64,000 nucleotides of DNA from Solea solea (taxonomy: Eukaryota > Chordata > Actinopteri > Pleuronectiformes > Soleidae): contig NC_081144.1 in NCBI RefSeq assembly GCF_958295425.1, forward strand, positions 25,044,827-25,108,826. Direction: 5' to 3'. The position numbers and the translations under genes are program-made. The notes beneath the pieces were generated by a model. It was not told the origin of the DNA. It saw nothing but the letters and a program-made list of their open reading frames with translations, and ran no database searches. Every line of letters begins with the position of its first letter. Position 1 is the first letter of the stretch. Below are positions 50,932 to 60,286 of this stretch, in pieces.

Positions 50932-50966
<35 letters not shown>

Positions 50967-51176
50967 TATATATATAAAAATATATATATGTGTGTGTAAA
51001 TATATGTATATGTATATGTATATATGTAGATGACGTATTAAATGTATATAAATGTGTGTGTGTGTTGACAGTTTACCATCAAAAGCCTGGGCCTTTGCTG
51101 CCAGCTGCTCCAGGTTGGTGAGACGGAGGAAGCGAGCGGCGTCTCCAAACTCCTCTAAGTTCAGGAACCGAGACAT
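30488..51176 (-). CDS. sarcomeric class II myosin heavy chain (MYH7B/MYH15/MYH16-like clade), complete
   Basis: This is the motor and rod of a striated-muscle thick filament: it hydrolyses ATP, pulls actin and assembles by its coiled-coil tail. Forty-five coding exons join in frame to 1934 aa, the length usual for sarcomeric heavy chains. The N-terminus is [19 protein letters not shown]. Seen in order: P-loop GESGAGKT near 179-186, switch [17 protein letters not shown], switch II LDIAGFE, loop 2 with KHRKRK, the reactive-thiol helix [18 protein letters not shown], two IQ-type light-chain sites, then over 1000 residues of heptad repeat. Stretches such as [36 protein letters not shown] and [16 protein letters not shown] resemble the ancient MYH7B, MYH15 and MYH16 proteins more than MYH6/MYH7. 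I could not decide between these three, so no symbol is given. Confidence 0.95.
33765..33985 (-). repeat. tRNA-derived SINE in myosin intron 34
   Basis: Read on the minus strand, the head has an A-box-like gtggaacagtggttagcac and a B-box-like ggttggaatcc, followed by ttgagtttgcatgctggtgt. This is a layout common in fish SINEs. It fills most of the intron between exons 34038-34203 and 33572-33696. Confidence 0.75.
34640..35372 (+). repeat. 28-bp minisatellite in myosin intron 32
   Basis: About 26 head-to-tail copies of a 28-bp unit, of the type gtttgcccgatgaaggtcta plus gaacacgc, fill the intron between exons 35395-35591 and 34297-34480. The invariant part is gatgaaggtct; the variable part is the 8-10 bp around cacgcg/cacgtg. 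The array ends about 25 bp from the donor of exon 35395-35591. Confidence 0.93.
36965..37588 (+). repeat. 36-38 bp minisatellite in myosin intron 26
   Basis: About 16-17 copies of a unit built from aaaatgagacaaaaaagtca and tagtatgtcgtcc lie between exons 37665-37810 and 36765-36855. Length variants come from atagtttagtatg versus atagatagtatg. No coding potential. Confidence 0.92.
38050..38250 (+). repeat. interspersed repeat fragment
   Basis: The text cttcttcagaactgaagaag, then cctcttggatgaaggtgaaa, cgtcttcaagataaacttt and gacctggatgaatgaggatc matches my memory of a very common teleost repeat; its class (perhaps a retroelement end) was not determined. It abuts the hAT-like element that follows. 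Confidence 0.5.
38251..38791. mobile_element. hAT-like non-autonomous element in myosin intron 25
   Basis: The left end reads cagtggtccccaacccctgg and then gaccggtaccggtcc. The right part reads ggccggtccgtgaaaata and then gcgtggcgcaaaaaaggttg. These are partly mirrored, and resemble the ends of a hAT family common in fish. The flanks ctttaaac and atttaaac agree at 7 of 8 positions, which fits an 8-bp target duplication. The outermost right end is degraded. No transposase. Confidence 0.55.
40029..51176 (-). CDS. myosin heavy chain exons 1-22 (motor and neck)
   Basis: Coding exons in transcript order: 51077-51176 (starts with ATG directly after the acceptor), 48728-48831, 48142-48285, 47710-47866, 46841-46868, 46666-46759 (P-loop), 46478-46570 (switch I), 45971-46034, 45759-45857, 44946-45049, 44633-44771, 44054-44172, 43836-43985 (switch II), 43434-43604, 42586-42765, 42036-42165, 41872-41948 (loop 2), 41602-41689, 40727-40844 (reactive thiols), 40521-40644, 40292-40428 (first IQ), 40029-40199 (second IQ, start of the rod). 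The donor after 41872 reads GTCCAG, weaker than the rest, but it is the only one that keeps the conserved SQLHK-ENLNK junction. Confidence 0.93.
40845..41601 (-). other. myosin intron 18, mostly unassigned
   Basis: A (CA)n tract on the minus strand directly follows the donor (41568-41600 on the plus strand). The rest is not recognisable, and a short plus-strand frame at 41254-41496 is not supported. Confidence 0.5.
42766..43433 (-). repeat. myosin intron 14 with a 70-bp inverted repeat
   Basis: Arms at about 43030-43102 and 43333-43405 are near-perfect inverse copies sharing gatgtgcagcagcatctgcc and then tggacaggttgtggtgaaag. They are separated by about 230 bp. The second arm ends about 28 bp from the donor of exon 43434-43604. 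A diverged third copy lies at about 44485-44545 in intron 11. Confidence 0.75.
45180..45712 (+). repeat. irregular ATTCTAGAA/ATTCCCAAA repeat in myosin intron 9
   Basis: Words such as attcccaaaattctagaa and aactgtgatgtaacatctag recur in a loose unit of roughly 70-90 bp. The same family fills intron 4 and appears briefly in intron 7 near 46085-46150. Confidence 0.75.
46940..47600 (+). repeat. irregular ATTCTAGAA/ATTCCCAAA repeat in myosin intron 4
   Basis: The same vocabulary as at 45180 runs for about 660 bp, including aactgtgatgtaacatctag several times. Confidence 0.75.
47880..48112 (+). repeat. AGGTCACCAGA minisatellite in myosin intron 3
   Basis: Units aggtcaccagaatcacagag and aggtcaacagaaacaaagac alternate about a dozen times. 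A plus-strand frame through it is an artefact. Confidence 0.88.
49511..50424 (-). pseudogene. Tc1-like transposase, split by a SINE fragment
   Basis: The C-terminal 208-codon piece (49511-50137) shows the family catalytic triad context: [23 protein letters not shown] and [17 protein letters not shown], consistent with a DD34E enzyme. An upstream piece (about 50255-50424) carries the N-terminal DNA-binding part ([29 protein letters not shown]). Roughly 100 bp between them is foreign SINE 3' sequence, so the gene is interrupted. The C-terminal piece also ends early at the right place for a truncated family member. It is presumed inactive. Confidence 0.85.
50165..50262 (-). repeat. SINE 3' fragment nested in the Tc1-like transposase
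   Basis: On the minus strand the segment reads ctgctcctaattctaggatg, then aggaatactttccctaaggg and an A-rich tail, matching the SINE at 4480-4595. A clear target duplication was not found. It is younger than the Tc1 insertion because it interrupts its gene. Confidence 0.8.
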
Positions 51177-51656
51177 CTGAGGACAGAGACACGTGCTTCT
51201 TTAAAGGTACAGTCAGTAGTTTTTGTCATCTCAGCATCAGAGTGTGGTGAACCTCTGTGCCAGAGGATTCACATGCACCTCTGCTATTGTAAATCTTTAT
51301 TTAGCTTCTGAGTGAAGACATGCACTCAGCCATGATGTCAACAAACTGGCACGGCCGAGGTTTTCACAGTAAATCTGACCTCACATGCATTAGTCAGGAT
51401 TTCAGAGGCAGCGAGCAGCTGCCACATCAGGCTCCCACTGCATTATTTTACTGAGCCAACGCAGCGTCACAGCCACATAGACACAGCGCCGGCACAAATC
51501 CTCATGGTAAATATAACCACCTGATATTTACTGTCAGACAGCAGGTGTCGCTCTGACCACAAACCCTGTCTTTAAAAACCAGAATGTAGAGAATCCAAGA
51601 AATCTCTGTGCATTCTGGGATTTTATTCAATATTTGATATTAATTTTATTTAGTAC

Positions 51657-51898
51657 ACCACTCACTCTCCCACACCAAAGTCCATAGAGAAAATCAGTGA
51701 TTTTAGCTCACAGGGACACAAGAGCTACTGGTGCTCTGCTGCCTCGTGTGGTCACTTTGTGTCACTGAGGTAAATCTCAACGAAATATTTCAAAAGCCGA
51801 AGTGACAAAATAAGACATTTGAAATTAGTGATAAAGGCAGCAGGCAACAACTCCTGTGTGTGTGATGTGAGGGGTTTACAAACTTCAGTCTGTCTAAC
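51657..51898 (+). repeat. foldback repeat, copy 9 (in myosin intron upstream of the ATG exon)
   Basis: Left arm (ctcactctcccacaccaaag) and both inner halves are present. The right arm is deleted and is followed directly by outer sequence of the family (ggtttacaaacttcagtctg, then acagtgagataaaa). Confidence 0.83.
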
Positions 51899-51999
51899 AG
51901 TGAGATAAAAACATTAACATGTTCTTAACATATCATAGACTTAATCTGACATAGATTTTTATTGGTAAAAATACAAAAAATATTGCCAGTGTGACACGT

Positions 52000-52231
52000 T
52001 AAAACACTCACTCTCCCACACCAAACCCCATAGAGAAAATCAGTGATTTCAACATCACAGCACACAGTTCAAATGTCTTACTATGTCACTGCAGTGTTTG
52101 AAAAACTTTGTTCAGATTGACCTCAGTGACACAAAGTGACCACACGAGGCAGCAGAGGACCAGCAGCTACTGTGTCCCCGCCAGCTAAAATCACTGATTT
52201 TCTCTATGGACTTTGGTTTGGGAGAGTGAGC
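52000..52231 (-). repeat. foldback repeat, copy 10 (opposite orientation)
   Basis: Arms ctcactctcccacaccaaac and actttggtttgggagagtga enclose inner halves in the order seen in copy 8. It lies about 100 bp after copy 9, so two copies in opposite orientation sit in the first myosin intron. Confidence 0.83.
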
Positions 52232-52455
52232 TTTTCTTTTTCACAGTTCACAGTTAAATAATCATTTTTACACTTCACTGAGTGTACTACCTATAAATCA
52301 ATAATCGACAGTCAACCCCACTAATATTATTATTTGGCCATTATATGAATATTTATGTGTTAATATGAAACTAAAAACACTTTTTAACACATTTGCATTG
52401 ATCAGTATTTAGCAGTCAAAGTCTTTGAAGATGTGAAGGATCCACGTGTACTCAC

Positions 52456-52580
52456 TCTGCTCTGACTCTGTGTCGTGGACTCAGTCTCTGCTGCAGCTGA
52501 CGTGATGAACCCGCGTGTGACAGAAGAAAAGAGAGGAGGAGGATCAGTGAGTCAGAGGCAGAGCATCACTTTACTTTATA
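52456..52580 (-). promoter_or_regulatory. predicted promoter and non-coding first exon of the myosin gene
   Basis: On the minus strand a TATAAA is read at 52580-52575. About 120 nt further a good donor, GCAGA followed by GTGAGT, ends a segment that would be a non-coding exon of about 90 nt (52456 to about 52545). The ATG exon at 51176 begins directly with the start codon after its acceptor, so an upstream non-coding exon is required. The transcription start is inferred from the TATA position only. Confidence 0.5.
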
Positions 52581-52734
52581 ACCTCTCTGTAAAGGTCGCC
52601 ACAGCACGTGACCTCCAGCGCCGCAGCTGACTGGTCAGACATTCAGCGCTGGACGGTCATAAAAGGCCTGTTCTGCTCACACTGGGATATGAAAAAGACG
52701 CAGAGAGGTAAAAGTAGAGCTCACATGTGCTCTT

Positions 52735-53084
52735 CCTCCTCCTCCTCCTCCTCCTCCTCCTCTCTGTTTATCTGTGAGAAAAATTTAAAGCTTCATTCTG
52801 TGATTCTGGATTACATCATTCTTTTGATGAATTATTTTATTTTATATTTATATCGTTTTTTATTTTTTAGGAAATATCCTATTACAAAATATAACAAAAT
52901 ATCATATTGGATTTTCGAAACGTAATAAAAAATACCTGTGTGTGAGTGAGTTTTAGCAGCAGGAGGAAACTTTTCTTTGAACAATAATTTAACGTTTTAA
53001 TTTTGGTTTCACTCTTTGTGGGAAGTTTTGATAAATGCTAAATAGCTTTTGCTAACACTAGCATCAGTGAAAACAAACCTGTGA

Positions 53085-53117
<33 letters not shown>

Positions 53118-53635
53118 CACACACACACACTCAGTAACACAGGAAGCTAAGCTAATAAAACACAAACCGGGAAGTAAAGCTGGTTTTGCTAATATAATTA
53201 GCATGCTAACGTTAGCCTATGAATGTAATACTATAATTAGCCAAGTGTGCTAATATTAATCCATGGTAGCATCTTAATTAGCCACGAGCTGCACACAATT
53301 ATTAAAGTTATTATTTCAATTTATATTGATTTATATATAATTTATATTATTATTTTGTAGTGATTGTTAACCCCTTGTTATTATTGATATTATTGACCTG
53401 AACCAGATTCATCCTTTAATCCCAATACACACACACACACACACACACACACAGTGTGTGACAGTTGTCTCTTCCGTTCATTCTCTATAATCCAGGAGAA
53501 CAGTGTAAAGCTTAAACTGTGACTCACACACCAATAATAACGCACACACACACACACACTGTTATGATGTTCACATATTTATGTTCACATCAGTGTAAAC
53601 AAATATATATTAAAACTGCAGGGCATGAACCTTCT
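52735..53635. other. region upstream of the myosin promoter, microsatellites
   Basis: It holds a (tcc)n run near 52735-52762, CA tracts near 53088-53130 and 53427-53453, and ttagc-type words near 53140-53290. No gene recognised. Confidence 0.55.
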
Positions 53636-53639
53636 TTAA

Positions 53640-53885
53640 ACACTGTACTAGTATTAGTAGTATAAGTATCAGTATCAATAGTATTAGTATTAGTATCAGT
53701 ATCAGTAGTTTCATTAGTATTAGTATCAGTATCAGTAGTATTAGTATTAGTATCAGTATCAGTATCAGTATCAGTAGTATTAGTAGTAGTATCAGTAGTA
53801 TCAGTAATATAAGTAGTATCAGTAGTATTAGTATCACTAGTATCAGTAGTACTAGTATCAGTAGTATTAGTATCAATAGTATCAC
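53640..53885 (+). repeat. AGTATC / AGTATT hexamer-trimer array
   Basis: About 245 bp of agtatcagtagtattagtat-type repeats. Frames on the minus strand give Thr/Asp/Asn polymers and are artefacts. Confidence 0.9.
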
Positions 53886-54584
53886 CGACTTGTGTTTGGT
53901 TACAGTCACTGAGCGGACGAGCTCGTCGTAAAACGTACACGATGTCGCTCGTTAGCGCACTCCGAGGGTCGCAGACGATAACTCATCTCACTTTAATCTG
54001 TCGCCATGGTGACATCAAGCGTCATCCCTACAGAACTCCCACTGAAACAAAGCAAATAAAGATAAAAGTAAAATGAGATCTGACGATAACGACAGAAACA
54101 AGGAAACAACAGGAAGTGAAGGACGGATTAGATGTCAACTTTAATAACACAAGTATCTGCTAACAGGTATACATATGTACATGTGTTTATGCATACAGTA
54201 TATATGTATATACACATACAGTGCTTAACATATTTATTAGACCACCTGTCTAGTTTGTTCAGCTAACATTTAGCCAAATGATGACACTAGCTAGCTATAT
54301 TTATTTGTATATTCGTTTGTCTTTGAATGTCTTTATATTTATTGATCTTTAAGTATATTAATAATCATACTTATTAATGTTAATGACAGCGATGTCGGCA
54401 CCAGAACAGCAGCTCAGTCACTTAATTAGAAATGAATGTAACTCATGGAAATGGATTTGATTATAGATATAAATACACACACAACAATACACTCGCTCAT
54501 ATTCACACACAGCAGTTGTGCTCAGTGTTAACACCATGATAACACAATGTAAATCCCTGAGATATGAGCAGGACACCACCTGTC

Positions 54585-54899
54585 ATACCACACACACACG
54601 CACACATGCACGCTTGTACTTCTACTCCTGTCAGACTCAGGACACTCACACACTCTAAAGCAGCCTCAGCCTAAACCTTTAAAACCCACCTAAACCTGGT
54701 CCTGAAGCCTCACAAAGAGTTTGAGGAGCATTGAGGACAAAATGTCCTCACTTACATGGTCTAAATCTGCAGTCCTCGCAACAATAGACACACAAACACA
54801 CCCAGTGTATCCCAGAACAATGAACAATGCTTAAAGTTATTTTAGCAAAACAGTGAGACGCCACAGGAGCCAAGAGAAAGTCCACTGAATCCCCTGCTG

Positions 54900-54975
<76 letters not shown>
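54585..54975 (-). repeat. interspersed repeat with CA tracts, copy 3 (reverse)
   Basis: The block cctggtcctgaagcctcaca, then gaggacaaaatgtcctcact is the reverse-strand relative of the repeats at 2950 and 7840. A long (CA)n microsatellite follows at 54900-54972. Confidence 0.55.
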
Positions 54976-54976
<1 letters not shown>

Positions 54977-54992
54977 GACAAACACAGTGCTG

Positions 54993-55222
54993 GTCACTCT
55001 CCCACACCAAAGTCCATAGAGAAAATCAGTGATTTCAGCTCGCGGGGACACAGGAGCTGCTGGTCTACTGCTGCCTCGTGAGGTCACTTTGTCTTATAAT
55101 TTTTTTTTTTAAATGAAAGATTTCAAATGCGGAATTCACAAAATAAGACATTTAAACTTAGTGATGGAGGCAGCAGTAGATCAACAACTCCTGTGTGATG
55201 TTAAAATCACTGTGTGTGAGAG
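54993..55222 (+). repeat. foldback repeat, copy 11
   Basis: The left arm is intact (cactctcccacaccaaagtc) and both inner halves are present; the right arm is shortened and diverged to tgtgtgagagtgaaaac. Confidence 0.8.
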
Positions 55223-55335
55223 TGAAAACTTTCTGTTGGAAAACCATCACAAAAACAGCCTAATATGAGAAATCTAAATTTATTCTGCTTCCACACTGTA
55301 TTTAAAGGTACATTTCCATTTTATCTCACTGTTTG

Positions 55336-56018
55336 ACAGACTTTTCCTGTTGGAAACTGAAGTTTGTAAAACACTCACTCACAAACCAGTGATTTCAGCT
55401 CGAGGGGACACAGGAGCTGCTGGTCCTCTGCTGCCTCTGAACGAAGGGTTTCAAATAAAATAGTCCAGTGGAAAAGGACGTCGCTTCACTGCGCCAAACA
55501 TTGTGGGTTTAAATCCCACTCAAGGTATGTGACCACAAATATGTGTGTGTTAGTGTCTTTGTCTGGTAAACTAAACTAAACCAAAACAGAAACTGTCAAA
55601 AGCAAACAAAGCAAACAAAGCAACTAAAACACTCTGTCGTTCAACGACTCTGCGGACATGGGAAGAGTTGGCTAGCTAGCATTTCCATTGACTAATGTCA
55701 GCATAGGAATAGTTTATGTTTGTTGACGTGTGGTTGCACAACATTTTGAACCCACATGAAACTAACTCAGCTCATCAATCCTTTTAAGAGCTGAAAATCT
55801 GCTTTTCTTTGTGTCCCCAGCTGGCAGCCATTTTGTGTTTGTGTCTCGGGAACAAAATGGCCGACTGTGTGTTAGTACTTCATGGAACTACATTTGGATT
55901 TACTTTAGTGACACAAAGTGACCACACGAGGCAGCAGAGGACCAGCAGCTCCTGTGTCCCCGCTAGCTAAAATCACTGATTTTCTCTGTGGGGTTTGGTG
56001 TGGGAGAGTGAGTGGTTT
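55336..56018 (+). repeat. foldback repeat, copy 12, split by about 470 bp including a SINE
   Basis: The left half (55336-55445) ends inside the inner region at tctgaacgaagggtttcaaa. A tRNA-derived SINE-like segment follows (about 55455-55545; B-box-like gggtttaaatcc), then unassigned sequence. A right half starts near 55908 (gtgacacaaagtgaccacac) and ends in ggtttggtgtgggagagtga. Both halves derive from the same type of inner half, so this may be one disrupted element or two partial ones. Confidence 0.65.
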
Positions 56019-56129
56019 GTGTGTGTGTGATTCATCTGTTGTTCAGTCATCATCAGCAGCTCCGTGTCAGTAAACAGCTGGACAGTATTGATCCAATCAG
56101 AAGATCACATTCTTAACACATGACTTTGA

Positions 56130-57311
56130 ACAGTAACATTAGGTCTCTCTCACACACACACACACACACACAGGGATTTGGTGACTGGGTTGGTCAGGGC
56201 AGTAACCAGGGCCACATTCCACTGAGGCTCCACAACAAATCTACAAAATCCTACTGGAGACTCCACACACACATGCACACACACGCACACACATGCACAC
56301 ACACACGCACACACACACGTATATGTTCAGTAAATGTAACATTATACAAGACAAACATCAGAATCAGCCGAGAACAATAAACTATTCTGGGAGCAAACAC
56401 CTGACGCTGACACTTTATATACAAGTGTTCATGTGTACGTTCTTATTCTATTTTATTATAGTATATATGTTTGTAATTATAAAATGTCGTATAATTAAAT
56501 ATAATTAAGAAAGTTTCCAGGTTGAGTCCCTGCCAGGTCAAGGGTCAGGGGAACCCAGAACAAGGCACCCAACCCCCTTTACTCTTAGTTACTTGGACAC
56601 ATTCACTATAACATATACATGTATATTATAATAAAAACAACAAAAACTTGCATTTCACCTTTAAGAACTGAACGTTTGTGTGAAATAAAATCAAATGAAA
56701 ACAAAAGTACTTTATTCTTCAAAGTAAATATTTGTTTTATTTCGTCACAGCATGAAAAACAGAAGCAGCTCATTATCATCCAGTGTCTGTACTGAGCACA
56801 TTATTACATAAATAAATCTTTATGATAATAATATAATAATATTAACTAATAATGATGTCACTTAAAAAACAACAATAAAAACACACGACTGAGTTCAAGT
56901 GATTTCATTTTTAAGGAAGTTGTAGAAATAATAAATTCTCTTTCTACTTTATTAAAATGACTAAAGTGAGTTATTGCTTTTCTTTCTATGAAACTGAACA
57001 AAAACATGAGCCTCCACGTGTCCACCGCTGCCCCCTGCACGCCACAAAGTGTATTTACGGTCTCGTGAAGAACTGAGAACCCACGGAACCAGAACCAAGA
57101 CCTCTGAAGAGGATCTGGTCCAAATGTGGACTGAAGAGAAAAATCACTGCAGATCATTAAATAATAAAATAATAAAATACTAAAATACCAACCTCACAGT
57201 CACACCTGAGGGTCTGAGCCTGACAACACAGTTCTGGTCCGGTCAGATTCTTTTACAACAAACTGGCAAAGGGTGAACCTACATTTTTATATGTATGTAT
57301 ATGTCTATATC

Positions 57312-57344
<33 letters not shown>

Positions 57345-58134
57345 GTATTAAATTACATGTGATTTAGCAGATGCTTTTATCCAAAGGGACTTACAATGGA
57401 ATGGAGTACAATCAGCCAGGGGTGGAGTCGAACTTGCAACCATTGCGACCATGATGTCTTTCGCACACAGGGTACCAGTCTTAACCACTTGAGCCACTCC
57501 ACCCCTTGTATATATGTGTGTATATATATACACACATATATACATATATGTGTATATATATATATATACACATATATTCTGTATATATATATATATATAC
57601 ACGTATATATATATATATATACACTGTACATATATATACATACACACACATGTATGTGTGTATATGTATATATATATAAATTATGTATACAGTGCTTAAC
57701 ATATTTATGAGACTACCTGTCCTAAAAACAAGAAATCCAATTTTTTAGAAATCTTTCACCCAAATTTTTTTTTCTGCCCAAATTTGAGTCAAATATAACC
57801 AGTAAATAACTATAATTTAACGTCTTCATCAAGAAATAATCACACTTTACTATTTAACTTTTGTAAAACAGTAAATTATGGATAACAATAATAATTATAT
57901 TTAATCATTATGGTTAAAGATGTGTGAACTATTACAGAAACATAAAAAACTAGATTTATACTTTGTGAAGCTCTGTTTATAATTAGATATTAAATTCATG
58001 TCATTTCTATCTGATGTGAAATATGAGGCTCACGTTACTTCATGTGTTGGTCAGTTGTGGCGCCCCCCTGTGGCGTTGTGTGGCTGTGTTTTCTCTGTGA
58101 TGTCACTGTCAGTCTCTGTGTGTGTGTGTGTCTT
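56130..58134. other. intergenic region and probable itpr3 3'UTR
   Basis: It holds CA tracts near 56152-56172 and 56266-56318. A SINE-like fragment at about 56516-56600 (caaggcacccaaccccc) resembles the SINE at 4366. TA-rich microsatellites lie at 57305-57345 and 57508-57680. On the minus strand an AATAAA is read near 56711 and could be an itpr3 poly(A) signal. No other gene seen. Confidence 0.5.
57344..57503 (-). repeat. tRNA-derived SINE
   Basis: On the minus strand the head has an A-box-like tggctcaagtggttaagac and a B-box-like ggttgcaagttcgactcc. The conserved tail reads ttgtaagtccctttggataa and then aagcatctgctaaat, a tail common in teleost SINEs. Confidence 0.8.
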
Positions 58135-60252
58135 TTATGTTTTGTAGATCTGGTGGTTTCCACCTGCGGCACTAGGGGGCAGCGCAGCGCTGGCTCCGGC
58201 CTGAGCGTCCGCGAAGCCCATCCTCTGCCTCCTCTTCCTCTGCTCTGTCATCTGTGGACACACAGGAAGTAGAGGGAGTTCACTTCCTCCTGTCCCGCTC
58301 TCATGACGCCACAAGGGGGAGCCGATCTGAGTTTGTGGCGGGGTCAGAGGTCAAATTGTGTGCGTGTGTGTTTACCTGTTCTTTCAACTCTGACAGCTGA
58401 CTCGTCAGCGTGGTCACCACCTTCATCGTCGTTGCCAGTTTGTCCTGTAACATCCTCATCTCGTTCTGCTCGCCGTCGCCATCGGTTACCACCAGTGACA
58501 TCGCCTGCATCCGTGGAAACCAGTCCAGGTTGTTGTTCTGAGCAAACACAAACAAAAACAAGCATGTCAGACAAAGTGTCTGTGTCCAGGAAGAGTCTGA
58601 AGCCTGAGTTCTCCTGAATGTCCACTGGTTTGTGTGTACGTCCACGAGAACTTGAGTCTTTATCGCTGCTTCAACCAGAACTTCAACAAAACGCCACAAA
58701 ACTTATTTAAGCCTAAATCAACAAAATCTATACGTCAGTTTAAGTCTACAATCTCTACGTCACATGATCACGTCTTTATCTCACTGTTACACAGACTTTT
58801 GTAAACCACTCACTCTCCCACACCAAACCTCATAGAGAAAATCTGTGATTGTAACATCACAGGAGTTGTTGATCCTCTGCTGCCTCCATCACTAAGTTCA
58901 AATGTCTTATTTTGTATTTTTTACTTCAGTGTTTGAAATCCTTTGTTCAGACTTAACCCAGTGACACAAAGTGACCACACGAGGCAGCAGAGGACCAGCA
59001 GCTCCTGTGTCCCCGCGAGCTAAAATCACTGATTTTCTCTCTGGGGTTTGGTGTGGGAGAGACGTGAACATATTCTGAAGATACGTGGAGTGAGCATCAG
59101 GCTGGTTCTCAGCAGCAGGGGGCACTGTATTCCTTTCGTTCCAGTTGCCTCATTAGTCGTAACAGGAAGTGACGTCATGACCAGAACTTCCACAAAACCA
59201 GAGAAAACGATGATTAATGACAAAACTAAAAACCACAGCTTTCACTCCACTGACGCTCGCAGCAGATGACTGAGACCTTCAGGGGGCGCTCCAACTCTCT
59301 GCGATGTCCGAGTACAAGTGTACGTCACCTTGATCATCTGGGCGACGTAGCTCTCTGGTCCGGTGTAGTCCGTCTTGTTCTTCTCGCGCAGCAGGACGAT
59401 GAAGTACAGGTAGTTCCAGATGTTGTGCTCCAGTTTCACGTGCTCCTCAAACGACACGGTCTTGTTGTCAAACTTGTCTCGCTCCAGACCTGCGGCGACA
59501 CGAGCACTCGTCAGAGAGAGAGAGAGACAACAACCAAGACCTCTGCCCTCTGACCTCTGCCATGTGTCTACTCACAGCAGATGAAACACGTGGTCTTCAG
59601 AACCTCCTCCTTCTTCTGCTTCTCGCTCCTCAGGTCGGCGAACGTGTCGATGATGACGCCGAAGATCAGGTTGAGGACGATGATGATGACGATGAAGTAG
59701 AAGAGAAGGTCGTAGACGACACGCGCTGGAAACAGAGGCTCCTGCACACACACACACACACAGCCCCATTATTTTGTGAAATATCAATTGTCAATCGTCT
59801 TCATTGATAGATTATTGGTTTCCATGGAAACAGAGCGGCCACTCCTTACGTTCTTTGATGGTTTGCGGAGGACGTCTCCAACTCCACCTCCGTTCCTCAG
59901 ACCGTGGTTCATCACCGTGACGATGCACATGAGCAGAGTGTCACACGCTCGCTCCGAGTTGGGCACCTCCTCTGGAACACACACACACGTATACAGTCTC
60001 TAAGTAAAGAACTGTTAGTGTGTGAACCTGAGTGGTTTTAGCTCCGCCCCCTCTCACCTTCATCATCAGCGGCGCTGCTGGTTTCTGCCGTGCAGCTGAC
60101 GCCGTCTGAAGAACACGAGGCCAGGAAATCTTGAGACGCTCCGCTCTGAGGAGGAGCTGAAACACACACGCACAACATACATACACACACACACCTGTGG
60201 TCAGCTGTGGCATAGGTTGGAGTGCGTGCGTTTGCGTGCGTGCGTGCGTGCG

Positions 60253-60286
<34 letters not shown>

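Larger units (their letters stand above)
49242..50936 (-). mobile_element. Tc1/mariner-like transposon, interrupted, in myosin intron 1
   Basis: Inverted ends cactaccagtcaaaagtttt (left) and aaaacttttgaccagtaatg (right) are each followed outward by TA, the Tc1/mariner target. The element is about 1.7 kb. A broken transposase is encoded on the minus strand, and a SINE fragment sits inside it. TA-rich tracts (49205-49240 and 50935-51055) flank it. Confidence 0.88.
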
